From Donghicola eburneus (GTDB lineage: Bacteria > Pseudomonadota > Alphaproteobacteria > Rhodobacterales > Rhodobacteraceae), in NCBI RefSeq assembly GCF_900115865.1, contig NZ_FOXY01000011.1, positions 53,992 to 117,991 of the forward strand: a stretch of DNA of 64,000 nucleotides. Direction: 5' to 3'. A model generated the notes under the pieces. It had not been told where the DNA came from and did no database searches. It was given only the letters and a program-made list of their open reading frames with translations. Position numbers and translations under genes: made by a program. Shown here piece by piece: positions 35,230 to 45,100 of the stretch. Every line of letters begins with the position of its first letter. The stretch's first letter is position 1.

Positions 35230-37797
35230 ATGGTTCAACTTGTCAAACTGGTGAACAAACTTTCCCCGCAACTGCGCGGGGCGCTAGAGAACGCGGTGGG
35301 CGAGGCGGTCAAGCGCAAAACCCCGACCGTCGAAGTCCCGCACTGGCTGTTTCACGCGATTTTCGGCAGCGACACAGGGCTGGCGGGCCATCTGGAAAAG
35401 CAGGGCGTGAACCTGTCCGATTTGCAGGCCGAACTGGAACGCCAGATGCCGCACGGCTCCGGTGGGTCTGATAACAAACCGACGATTTCCGGCTCGATTT
35501 CCAAGGTTCTGGAAGAGGCGTGGCTGATCGCCTCGGTCGAATTGGGGCAAGGCGCGATCCTGCCAGAGGTGCTAATTCTGGCAACCTTGGCCCCCAATGC
35601 CTTGGGGATGCGATCTGAACCGGTCAAGGCGCTGTCCAGCATTTCGACCGATAAGCTGCGTGCCTTTGCAGCAGAACGAGGGGCGGGGCTGGTGACCAGC
35701 ACAGCGACCGGTGGCGCCCCCAGTGGGGCAAGCGGCGCAGCAGGCGAAGGGGCTTTGGCGCAGTTTACGGTGAACCTGACCCAAGCGGCGCGGGACGGGT
35801 CCCTGGACCCTGTGATGGGCCGCACCGAAGAGATTTCCAAGACGTTGGACGTGCTGCTGCGCAAGCGCCAGAACAACCCGATCCTGCTGGGGCAACCCGG
35901 TGTCGGCAAAACCGCAATCGTCGAAGGTCTGGCCCAGAAGATCGTCGCTGGGGACGTTCCAGAGCAGCTGCAAGGGGCCGAGCTGCTGAGCCTTGACATG
36001 GGTCTGCTCCAAGCGGGCGCGAGCGTCAAAGGCGCGTTCGAAGAGCGGCTGAAAAACGTGCTTGCCGAGGTGAAGGCCTCGGAAACGCCGATACTGATGT
36101 TCATTGACGAAGCCCACACTATGATCGGCGCTGGTGGAGCCGAGGGACAGAATGACGCTGCGAACCTCTTGAAACCGGCTTTGGCCCGTGGGGAATTCCG
36201 CACTGTGGCGGCGACCACCTACGCCGAGTACAAAAAGTACTTCGAAAAAGATCCAGCGCTGTCCCGCCGCTTTCAGCCGATCAATGTGGATGAACCCAAG
36301 CCCGATGCGGCCGTGAACATCCTGCGCGCGGTGTCCGATAATCTGTCCCGCCATCACAATGTTCTGGTTCAGGAAGAGGCGATCAAGGCCGCGGTTGATT
36401 TGTCCGTCCGCTTCATGCCCGCGCGGCGACTGCCCGACAAGGCGATCAGCTTGATGGATACCGCCTGCGCCCGCGTGGCCCTGTCACAGCACAGCCGTCC
36501 CCAGCAGATCGAGTTTCTGGAAGAGCAGCTGCACTTTGCAGAGGTTGAACTGGACCGCGCTATCAAGGATGCCAAGCAGTTCGGACGCGGTGCCTTTGAC
36601 GGATCGGTAATGGAGGGCGGCATTGCTGAGCTAAAGGCCGATCTGGACAGCCGCGTCGCCACATGGGAGGCCGAGAAAGGGCTGGTCGAAGACCGCCTTG
36701 CCGCCGCCCGCGCCGCCCTAGACGCAGAGGGCGAAGAGGTTGGCGCGCCCGAAATCGATCCCGATCACAAGGACGAATACGTTTACCCTTGGGTCACGGC
36801 GGCGACTATTGCGACCGTGGTGTCGGACTGGACCGGTGTGCCCGTCAGCAGTCTGGAAAGTAGCGAGGCGCAGCGCCTGCTGACTCTGGAGAACACCCTC
36901 AAAGAGCGCGTTCTGGGGCAGGATAGTGCGATCGAAGCTATTGCCCGCAGCCTCAAGATCAGCCGCGCGGGCCTGACCGACACCCGTAAACCCATCGGGG
37001 TTTTTCTGATGTGCGGACCGTCGGGAGTGGGGAAAACCGAGACCGCGCTCGCCATCGCCGAGCAGGTCTTTGGCGGCGAAGACGCCATTACCACCATCAA
37101 CATGACCGAGTTCAAAGAAGCGCATAAATCCTCGATGCTGCTGGGGGCGGCGGCTGGCTATGTGGGCTATGGCAAAGGGGGCGTGCTGACCGAGGCGATC
37201 CGGCGCAAACCCTACAGCGTGCTCTTGCTGGACGAAATGGAGAAAGCCCACCCCGCGATCCACGACATCTTTTTCCAGATCTTCGACAAGGGCCATATCA
37301 GCGATAGCGAAGGGACAGACGTCGATTTTCGCAACACGATTATCATCATGACCTCGAATGCGGGGGGCGAAGAAATCCGCGACTTTATCGACAGTTGCGA
37401 CCATGATCCCACGTCCGAGGAACTGACCGCGAACCTGCGCCCGCAACTGCTGAATTTCTTTAGCCCCGCCTTTATTGGCCGGACCGAGGTCATAGCCTAT
37501 CGCCCACTGAACGCCGAAGTGGGCGGCAAGCTTACCGAAATCCACCTGAACCGGATCAAGAAACGGATCGCCGCGCAGTATGGCGCCAGCTTTGACTGGG
37601 ATCAGAGCTTTGTGGATTACGTGGTGTCCGCGAACAACGACCCGCTCAGCGGTGGGCGTGCGCTGGAGCAGGTGATCAACAAGAATTTCCTGCCGCGTCT
37701 GGCTGAGGCCTGCATCCAGCAGGTGATCGACGGCGGCGCGCCGGAATCCATTCATGTTGGCCACAACGGAAGCGAGGTCACACTTGAGATGGCCTAA
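35230..37797 (+). CDS. tssH: T6SS sheath-recycling ATPase TssH (ClpV)
   Basis: 855-residue ClpB/Hsp100-type AAA+ ATPase that disassembles contracted sheaths. The N-domain (LVNKLSPQLRGALENAVGEA) is the ClpV form. Two AAA domains have Walker A GQPGVGKTAIVEG near residue 220 and GPSGVGKTETALA near residue 595, with Walker B segments LMFIDEAHTMIG and VLLLDEMEKAHP. A middle coiled coil (residues about 430-500) separates them. Length and architecture are normal. Confidence 0.95.
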   Translation: MVQLVKLVNKLSPQLRGALENAVGEAVKRKTPTVEVPHWLFHAIFGSDTGLAGHLEKQGVNLSDLQAELERQMPHGSGGSDNKPTISGSISKVLEEAWLIASVELGQGAILPEVLILATLAPNALGMRSEPVKALSSISTDKLRAFAAERGAGLVTSTATGGAPSGASGAAGEGALAQFTVNLTQAARDGSLDPVMGRTEEISKTLDVLLRKRQNNPILLGQPGVGKTAIVEGLAQKIVAGDVPEQLQGAELLSLDMGLLQAGASVKGAFEERLKNVLAEVKASETPILMFIDEAHTMIGAGGAEGQNDAANLLKPALARGEFRTVAATTYAEYKKYFEKDPALSRRFQPINVDEPKPDAAVNILRAVSDNLSRHHNVLVQEEAIKAAVDLSVRFMPARRLPDKAISLMDTACARVALSQHSRPQQIEFLEEQLHFAEVELDRAIKDAKQFGRGAFDGSVMEGGIAELKADLDSRVATWEAEKGLVEDRLAAARAALDAEGEEVGAPEIDPDHKDEYVYPWVTAATIATVVSDWTGVPVSSLESSEAQRLLTLENTLKERVLGQDSAIEAIARSLKISRAGLTDTRKPIGVFLMCGPSGVGKTETALAIAEQVFGGEDAITTINMTEFKEAHKSSMLLGAAAGYVGYGKGGVLTEAIRRKPYSVLLLDEMEKAHPAIHDIFFQIFDKGHISDSEGTDVDFRNTIIIMTSNAGGEEIRDFIDSCDHDPTSEELTANLRPQLLNFFSPAFIGRTEVIAYRPLNAEVGGKLTEIHLNRIKKRIAAQYGASFDWDQSFVDYVVSANNDPLSGGRALEQVINKNFLPRLAEACIQQVIDGGAPESIHVGHNGSEVTLEMA

Positions 37798-38497
37798 GCC
37801 TCATATCTGCGCGGTTGCTTTGGTGGCGTTGGCTTTGCCAGCGTCCGGCCAGACGCGCGATCCGATCCAGCTCGCGACCCAGAACCTGCCACCCTATCAC
37901 ATGTTGGTCGATGGCCAGATCAAGGGCGTCGCGTTCGACCGCGTGACCTGCGCGCTAGACCGGATGGGGCGACCCTATGAGATCATCATGATGGATTGGT
38001 CTCAGGCACAGTTGCAGACGGAAAATGGGGATGTCGAGGGTTTCTTCGCGGGTTCACCGAACAAGGCGCGGGCGGTCTACGCCACCCCCTCGGACCCTGT
38101 GATCACAGAGGATCTGGCGTGGTTCATGCTGCCGGGCCGCGACATTGACCCCACGAACGAGGCTGACAAGGTCAGCGCCCGCTACAGCGCAAAATTCGCC
38201 ACCAGCAAATGGCTGAAGCTGAAGCGTGATGGTTACAACGTGATTAAAAAACCCCGTGATGCCGAAGCCCTACTGACCATGCTGCGCAAGGGCGAGATCG
38301 ACGTAGCGCTCGAGTACGAATTGATCTTTCAACACTATATGCGTGCGGCAGAGATGAAGGGGGATGACCTGATCAAGATCCCCAGCAAGTCCCAGTCAAA
38401 CATGGTGCATTTTTCGAACAGATTTCTTGCTGCGAACCCGCTGTTTTTAGGGCGGTTCAACAGCTTTCTCGCGATGTGCAAGGCAGGTGAGAAATGA
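37754..38497 (+). CDS. orphan periplasmic binding protein, SBP family 3-like
   Basis: 247 residues from ATG 37754, or 237 from TTG 37784. The TTG start has GCGAGG upstream and gives a compact signal peptide (MRWPKPHICAVALVALALPA, then SGQ), so it may be the true one; both overlap tssH. The mature part has family 3 solute-binding traits: IQLATQNLPPYHMLVDGQIK, GVAFDRVTCALDRMG and EALLTMLRKGEIDVALEYE. No transporter genes accompany it. It is coupled to tagH by ATGA. Its place inside the T6SS operon suggests a periplasmic sensor or structural role, not nutrient uptake. Confidence 0.75.
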   Translation: MLATTEARSHLRWPKPHICAVALVALALPASGQTRDPIQLATQNLPPYHMLVDGQIKGVAFDRVTCALDRMGRPYEIIMMDWSQAQLQTENGDVEGFFAGSPNKARAVYATPSDPVITEDLAWFMLPGRDIDPTNEADKVSARYSAKFATSKWLKLKRDGYNVIKKPRDAEALLTMLRKGEIDVALEYELIFQHYMRAAEMKGDDLIKIPSKSQSNMVHFSNRFLAANPLFLGRFNSFLAMCKAGEK

Positions 38498-39414
38498 CCG
38501 TTAGCATTCAATTGATCCGCATTCCCGAAGGCGAGTCTCTGGTTCACAGAGAATATTACGCCTCTGACCTGCCCTTTGTGATCGGGCGCGAATTCGACTG
38601 TGATCTGGTGCTGCCGGATCAGGACCGCAAAATCTCTCGGCAGCATGCAGAACTGCGCCTGAACGATGCGGGCCGGATCGTGGTTCTGGACCGCTCGACC
38701 AACGGCACAAACATCAATGGCAAGGACCTGTGGAAAGGGGACGAAAGCCCCTTGGCCGACGGGGATCGCGTGAAAATCGGGGAATACGAGCTGCTGTTCG
38801 GCATTTCCAAAGCGGCCGCGGCGGTCGATGCCACTGCGGCCAAGCCCAAGAACGGCGCTATCCCAAAGAAACCCTTTACCCTGTCAGGGGTGAACGGGTT
38901 TGCCAGTATGGACGCGGCAGGCACCCATGAGGCCCCCGCCGAGGAAGAGGACGACCCCGCAGACTTCACCGAAGGCGGCGTCGATCTGGAGGCCGACTTG
39001 CTGTTCGACCCCTTTGCCGAGGGGCCGGAGCTGAAAGAAGCCGCCGCCAAACCGGCCAAACCCACCATTGAGGTCGAACCCGAGGGCGATGCGCGTCCGA
39101 TGCCTTTTGACAGCTCGACCCTGGATGAGCAAAGCAGCATGCCTCCACGCCCTGTGCTGCGCCAGACCGGATGGCTGGTCGCGCCGGACCGCGAGGCCAA
39201 CGAAGCCGCAATTGAAAGCGCTGTCGCGCGCCTGTTGGAGCTGGTCGATCCCGTCGCATTGGAAAGTGAATATCGCGAATATTTAGGGCCGTTTTCCCGC
39301 ACAGGCCGCCGCTTTTGGAAAATCCACAAGCGCATGTTCGCGCGCAAGCGCGACAGCGGGGAATACGTGCGCCTCTTCAAGGCAATTCTGGCAGAGGAAA
39401 TCAAGAAACGATGA
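38494..39414 (+). CDS. tagH: T6SS-associated FHA domain protein TagH
   Basis: 306 residues. The N-terminal FHA domain (residues about 20-100) has LPFVIGREFDCDLVLPD, the phosphothreonine-binding KISRQHAEL and DRSTNGTNINGKDL. A disordered acidic/proline linker follows, then a C-terminal helical domain (SRTGRRFWKIHKRMFARKRD) as in TagH/ImpI. FHA proteins are targets and scaffolds of threonine phosphorylation by PpkA in other T6SSs; no PpkA is seen here. It overlaps tssJ by 4 bp. Confidence 0.88.
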   Translation: MTVSIQLIRIPEGESLVHREYYASDLPFVIGREFDCDLVLPDQDRKISRQHAELRLNDAGRIVVLDRSTNGTNINGKDLWKGDESPLADGDRVKIGEYELLFGISKAAAAVDATAAKPKNGAIPKKPFTLSGVNGFASMDAAGTHEAPAEEEDDPADFTEGGVDLEADLLFDPFAEGPELKEAAAKPAKPTIEVEPEGDARPMPFDSSTLDEQSSMPPRPVLRQTGWLVAPDREANEAAIESAVARLLELVDPVALESEYREYLGPFSRTGRRFWKIHKRMFARKRDSGEYVRLFKAILAEEIKKR

Positions 39415-39968
39415 CGATCGAGCAAAAAACCCTATTCCTGCCTTTGATCCTGGCGGCTGGCATTGCGCTGGCGGGCTGCGCCCCCGAAGTGGACCCGACA
39501 CCGGTGAACAAGACCCTTGTCGTGACCGCAGGGCCGAATGTGAACCAGTATTCGGACGTGGCGCACCCTGTGGTGATCCGGCTCTATCAGCTGTCCAGCC
39601 GTAGCGAGTTTGAGGCGGCAAATTTCTGGGATATCTTCAACAATTCCGAGACCTTGGCTGGCGTGGTGATCGACCGCCGTAGCCTGTCGCCCCTCTATCC
39701 GGATGAAAAGCGGCTGGTCGCGCTGGATCTGGAGCAGGACGCATTCTACCTTGGGGCGTTTGCGGAATTTGCGGACTATGAACAGCAGGCGTTCATGGAC
39801 GTGGTGCCGATCAGCGCCGACATTCTGGACGCCGGTGTGACCGTCACCGTTACGTCCTCTGGCGTGGCGATCAAGTATCGCGGAACCGATCTGGATGCGG
39901 ACGCCCCTGCGCCGAAAAAGGGCCTCTTTAGCAAGCTGAAAGGCGTGTTCGGAGGGGGCGACGCATGA
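39411..39968 (+). CDS. tssJ: T6SS outer-membrane lipoprotein TssJ
   Basis: 185-residue lipoprotein. The signal sequence ends in the lipobox LAGC with acylated C23. The body has the TssJ beta-sandwich traits: GPNVNQYSDVAHPVVIRLYQ, LSSRSEFEAANFWDIF and LDLEQDAFYLGAFAEFADYE. It anchors the TssM-TssL membrane complex to the outer membrane. ATG 39411 overlaps the tagH stop, and the stop overlaps tssK (ATGA). Confidence 0.92.
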   Translation: MTIEQKTLFLPLILAAGIALAGCAPEVDPTPVNKTLVVTAGPNVNQYSDVAHPVVIRLYQLSSRSEFEAANFWDIFNNSETLAGVVIDRRSLSPLYPDEKRLVALDLEQDAFYLGAFAEFADYEQQAFMDVVPISADILDAGVTVTVTSSGVAIKYRGTDLDADAPAPKKGLFSKLKGVFGGGDA

Positions 39969-41290
39969 ACCTTGAACGAAACGTCGTCTGGTCCGAGGGC
40001 ATGTTCATTGCCCCCCAGCATTTTCAGCAGTTCGACAGGGCGATGCGGGCCTATGCCGAAGGGCTGGCGCGGCTGGATGCGTGGGGCGACGACTATGGCT
40101 TTGCGCAACTGGAGCTGAATGCAGAGCATTTCGGCATAGGCAAACTCTCGGTCCGTCGCGCGGTCGGGGTGCTGCCGGACCGGACCTATTTCGAACTCGA
40201 CGCCGAGCAGAGCATGGATATCCCTGATGGCACTGTCGAAAAGACGGTGTATCTGGCGGTGCCCTTGGCGCGGCTGGGGACGACGCAAGTGGGTCAGCGG
40301 CGCGGCGTCCATCGGATGTTGAGCGAGCGTGTCGATCTGCACGATCTGTCCGATCACATGAACGAACCGATTGACGCCGAGGTCGCCAGCCTTGGCGTGT
40401 GCCTGCGGATCGAAGGGGATGATCTGTCAGGCTTTGCCGTCATTCCCGTGGCGCGCATCCTTGAGAAAACCGCCGAGGGCGCACTGGTGCTGGATCGCGG
40501 GTTCGTGCCGCCCGCATTGGCGATTGCGGCTTCTGACACGCTGATGGACCGTCTCAGCGATATCATCTCGCTTGCCCGTGCGCGGGCGGCCAATACCGGC
40601 GGCCGGATCGAGGCCGTCCGCAATTCCCAGAGCATCGGCAGCTTTATCAGCGAACGGCTAGAGCTAGAGGCCCTGAACCGTGGTCTCTTTGCCCTGCAGA
40701 ACGCTGTGGCGCAGCCCCAGACCTCTGCGCGCAGGGTCTATGGGATGCTTGGCGAGTTGACCGTCGCCCTAGAGGCCGCAGACGCCCAAGTGACCGATCC
40801 GCTCCTCGTTTACGATCCCCGTGAGGTTGGGCCGAGCTTTGAAGCGTTGTTCACCCGATTGCGCCGTAAGCTGACGCTGCAGTCCGAGAAATCAGTGGTG
40901 TCTTTGCCGTGGAACACCGAACTCTTTGAAAAGCGGCGGCTTCTGCGCATGGTGATCCAACCACGCATGCTGCAAGAGGGACGTAGGCCTGTGCTGTCGG
41001 TGTCCTCTCCGCTGGGGAATGCGACCCTGCGCGAAATAGTGCCGTCGGTCTGCAAACTGGCTGGCATCACCGCCATTCCTGAATTGGTGCAAATGGGATT
41101 GCCGGGCATCCGCCTGACCCCCTTGGGCACAGCACCTGCAGAGCTGCGAGACAAAGATGGCTCGGCCTTCTTCGCAGTCGATACCGGATCGCCTCATTGG
41201 CAAAAGTTCATCGAGAAAAAAGAAGCGCTGGCCATGCATGTGGATGACCGGATTCCGTCTCTCACCTCGACTTTGTATCTGCTGGGGTAA
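39965..41290 (+). CDS. tssK: T6SS baseplate-membrane connector TssK
   Basis: 441-residue TssK, which links the baseplate to the TssJLM membrane complex. Diagnostic blocks are VVWSEGMFIAPQHFQQFDRA at the start, FDLDA-type strand YFELDAEQSMDIP, and the C-terminal VQMGLPGIRLTPLGTAPAEL. Length is normal. tssL follows after 3 bp. Confidence 0.94.
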   Translation: MNLERNVVWSEGMFIAPQHFQQFDRAMRAYAEGLARLDAWGDDYGFAQLELNAEHFGIGKLSVRRAVGVLPDRTYFELDAEQSMDIPDGTVEKTVYLAVPLARLGTTQVGQRRGVHRMLSERVDLHDLSDHMNEPIDAEVASLGVCLRIEGDDLSGFAVIPVARILEKTAEGALVLDRGFVPPALAIAASDTLMDRLSDIISLARARAANTGGRIEAVRNSQSIGSFISERLELEALNRGLFALQNAVAQPQTSARRVYGMLGELTVALEAADAQVTDPLLVYDPREVGPSFEALFTRLRRKLTLQSEKSVVSLPWNTELFEKRRLLRMVIQPRMLQEGRRPVLSVSSPLGNATLREIVPSVCKLAGITAIPELVQMGLPGIRLTPLGTAPAELRDKDGSAFFAVDTGSPHWQKFIEKKEALAMHVDDRIPSLTSTLYLLG

Positions 41291-41293
41291 GAG

Positions 41294-42166
41294 ATGGCCG
41301 ACACGCACGCCCCAACGATGACACTGACTGCCGACGGGATCTCAGGCCCTGAGACAGGGGCGCTGCGCTATCCGGTCTCGCTCAGCCCGTCGGTGCTGCA
41401 AAGCATCGAGCGGACGCTGCGCGCAGGGCAGGAGACAGGTACCGGCTTGATGCAGGTTTCGGCAGAGTTGATCGGTCTGTGCGGCACGGTCCGGCGAATG
41501 CAGGACATTCACGAACCGCATCTGGTGCGGGCCGAAATCGCGCGCTCTATCATTGATCTGAAATACCGCGTCGTGCAGTTGGATTACCCGCCATCGGTGG
41601 CCGAAAACTTGTGCCTCATCTTTGCGATCGTGATCGACGAATTCATCCTGACCAGCGATTGGGGCAAGGAATCCGGTTGGGAGAACCTGACGCTGGTCGC
41701 CGACCTCTTCGGGTTCCGCGACGGTGGAGATCGTTTCTATAACATCGCGGAACGGGCCTTGATGCAGCCCAAGGCGCTGAACGAGTTTCTGCACCTGATC
41801 TACATCTTCCTGAAGTTGGGCTATCGCGGCCGCTATACTGTCGGTCAGGAAAAGGAACGCGATCGCCTGATTCACCGGCTGGAACGTGTCATCGACCATC
41901 CGGATATTGAGATCGCGCCAACTCAATTTGGCCGCGAACTTCGCAAGACCCGCGCTTTGCGTCAGGCGATGCCATTTGCCCGTAAGCTCTATTTCGCAGG
42001 CTTGGCGGTGCTGCTGATGGTGGGTTTCGTGGTCTCTGCCCGCTTTGCCGAAGAACGTACGGCTGCGCGCACTTTGGACCGGTTCCGCGCTGAAACCGGC
42101 AGCGGGACAACTCCTGTCTACGTCTATTCCAGCGATACCAAGACGACGGTGGTGCGCAATGATTGA
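41294..42166 (+). CDS. tssL: T6SS inner-membrane protein TssL (DotU/IcmH-like), no peptidoglycan-binding domain
   Basis: 290 residues. The cytoplasmic DotU domain has the conserved YPPSVAENLCLIFAIVIDEF, WGKESGWENLTLVADLFGFR and LYIFLKLG-type segment YIFLKLGYRGRYTVGQE. A single C-terminal membrane helix lies at about 228-248 (YFAGLAVLLMVGFVVSA). The protein ends about 40 residues later, so it lacks the OmpA-like peptidoglycan-binding extension of some TssL proteins. It overlaps tssM by 8 bp. Confidence 0.92.
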   Translation: MADTHAPTMTLTADGISGPETGALRYPVSLSPSVLQSIERTLRAGQETGTGLMQVSAELIGLCGTVRRMQDIHEPHLVRAEIARSIIDLKYRVVQLDYPPSVAENLCLIFAIVIDEFILTSDWGKESGWENLTLVADLFGFRDGGDRFYNIAERALMQPKALNEFLHLIYIFLKLGYRGRYTVGQEKERDRLIHRLERVIDHPDIEIAPTQFGRELRKTRALRQAMPFARKLYFAGLAVLLMVGFVVSARFAEERTAARTLDRFRAETGSGTTPVYVYSSDTKTTVVRND

Positions 42167-45100
42167 TACCGTCTTCCGCAAAGCGATGCGCCTCCGGATG
42201 GGGCTGTACACGTTCCTTGCGACGATCTCGCTGTTGTTCGCGGTGCTGACTTACTTTGCGGTCGAGTTCGCTCAGGCGCGGATCTGGCTTTTGGTGGTGA
42301 TCGCAGTGTTGGTGATCCTGTCGGTGGTCGTGTCGGTTCTGGTGGTGGTCTACCGGAAATCCATCTGGCCCGACGATCCGGTGCGAGAGGCGGAAAAGTC
42401 GCTCAAGCGCGATATGAAGCGGTTGATCCGCAGCCTGTTTGACGCCGCGCCGCGCATTAACAGCAAACTCTCGCGCGTGCCTGTGAATTTGTTTCTGCCG
42501 GTCTCAGCTTCAGATGACACCAGCTGTTTGACCGAGACGGGCTATACCGCGTTTGGCGAGCCGCTGATACGGGATGGCCTGCGGCTTTCGCTTTGGGCTT
42601 CATCGACTGCATTGGCTATCCGGTTCGAGTTGGCGGGCGGCGAAGAAGCGCCATCGGACGTGATCACAGCACTAGGAGCGGCGTTGGTGAAGCACCGGCC
42701 TGCGATGCCGCTAAACGCCATCTTTCTGGACATGGACTTGTCCGAGTTGCCTGCACTAGACGGGGTCAATCGCGATCGGATTGGGGTGATCAATCTGGTC
42801 CTGAACCGGCTGACCGAGAAACTGGCCGTGTCGCCACCGCTACACCTGATGCTGCGCGGACTTGAGCAGAACGAGGACTTGGTTCGAGCCGCGATCCTGA
42901 CCGAGAGTATCGGCGAAGAGCGTGTGTTTGGTGGATTCTTGCCTCAGGACGGCGAGGAGCATCCCAACCCAGTCCATGCCCTGTTCACGCAGATGATCCA
43001 ACGGATTGAAACCCTGCGGCTGGACGCCTTGGAAAAGCAGCTTGCGCCGGATTTTTGTGCCTCTTTGATCAACGCGCCCTCGCAATTGCGGGCGATCGGA
43101 ATGCAGACCGAGGCGGTGATCAAGCCGCTTATTCGTCCCTTGCCCCCCAGAAAAGACCCGTTTGCCCTGCACAGCATCGCCTTTGCGGGCACGTCGTCGG
43201 GCGACAAGCCCGCCGATTTCCTGACGCGGTTCTATGCGCAGCGGTATTTTCAGGATGGCGAGATGCCCGTCGCCTTGCCCGCGCCAGAGGGCAGCATCAG
43301 TGCCCGTCACGGCGGCGCGCTGGCCGCAGCCTACCGCACCGAAGCTTTCGCAATCGAGCCGAACCGCAGCCAGCTGTGGCGTCAGGATCTGAAGGGCAAT
43401 CTGGTGACCGTGGCCTTGACCGCCATCGTGGCCTTGTTCGGGACCGCGATGGTGATCAACATGCGCAACTACCGCGCGGTGAACACGCAGGTCGAAGAAG
43501 CGTTCGAGGATTATTTTCAGGCGATGGCGACCTCGGCCCAAGGGGCAGACGGGCTGAACACGCAAATCAATGCGCTCTACAAAATCCGGTCGTCGTTTGA
43601 CGGATATGATGCCCTGCCCAAGCGGCCCATCCCCGTGTGGCTGCCAAAAGGGTCGCTCGAGTCCTTCTATCAGCGCGCTTACGAGAAAGAGTTGACGGGC
43701 CCGTTTCAACTCGCGCTCGCCGACTATCTGGAAAAGGACCTGTTCGCCTATAACGCGCTCGGGGATGGGGTGACGCTATTCTCCTTGGCTCTGAACGAGG
43801 CAGAATTTTACACCAATCAAGCCAGCAACGCCGAAGGTCTGACAACTTATTTTAGCCGCGCGCTTGCCGAAGAGGGGCAAGTCTCGGCCAGGGATACAAC
43901 AGCCAGAGAAGCCCTGCTGGCTGACCTATTCGCGCTGAACCAGCCGCCGCCCGCGCGCAACGAGGAACTGAACACCGTCGTCGCAAAAACCCTGACGGGG
44001 CAGAACACCGCAGACCTGCTCTACAAGCTGCTGCTGCGCGAGCCTGAATTTGCGGACCGTGTCGATCTGCGCGCCAGCCTCGGGCCTCGGTTTTCCGAAG
44101 TGTTCGAGCCGCCAGAGGACCCTGCAACTTATTTCGTGCAGCGTGCCTTTACCCGCGAAGGGTTCGACGCGATGTACCGGAACGGCGAGATCGCAGCCCT
44201 ACGGGACATGATTTCGAACTATGATCTGCTGGTTGGGCAGATGGAAGAGACCGAGATAGACAACCTGCTGCGGCGCGTCGGCGATTTGTACATGGCCGAT
44301 TACATTGGCCGGTGGTCCGATTTCCTAGGTGCGCTGAAACTGCATGATGCTCGTGACTGGGAAGAGGCACAGGTCCTGATGAAGGCGCTGGTGAATACCA
44401 GCGAAAATCCCGTGAAGAAACTGGTGACGACCCTTCAAAACGAGGTCGCGATCACCTTTCCACCGCCGCTGCCGCCCGCCAAAGATGGCGACGAGGTGGA
44501 CCCCATGGTGCTGGCCCGCTTCGAGCAATTGCAAAATTCACCGCAAGCGGTCGCGGCGCGCAACATTTCTGCGGCGTTTCAGGAATATCTGATCACGCAA
44601 GATATGTCGGGCAAGCAGTTGACCCAGTTCGACATCCTGCTTGCCTATGCCCGCGAGGTCGCCGCGTGGCTGGATGCCGCCGTCGCCGCCGGAACGGGCA
44701 CGGGAAAGTTCCTGTTCGATCAACTGGTGAAATCCGAAAGCGCGACCCCGCTCGCGGTGCTCGACAACTTTGCGCAGCGCAGCGAATTGCCGATTGTCCG
44801 AAGCTTTGGCGTCGCCCTGTCGGGCACGTTGGACCGCGCCGCAATGAACTTTGTGCAGAGCTATGTGGACGGGCAATGGCAGCAGCGGGTGTATGATCCC
44901 TATGACTCTCTTCTGTCGTCGATGTTCCCATTCGATGAACAGGGCAGCAGCGAAATCACCCTTGCCGAGTTCACAGAGATCTTTGGCCCCGAAGGCGCGA
45001 TCCAAGCCTTCAAGGCGCAATTCCTATCGGCGTTCGAGGCGCAGCCAGGGATGTTCCAGATGCGGTCGACCTTCTTGCCCCAGAACAGCATTGGTTTGTC

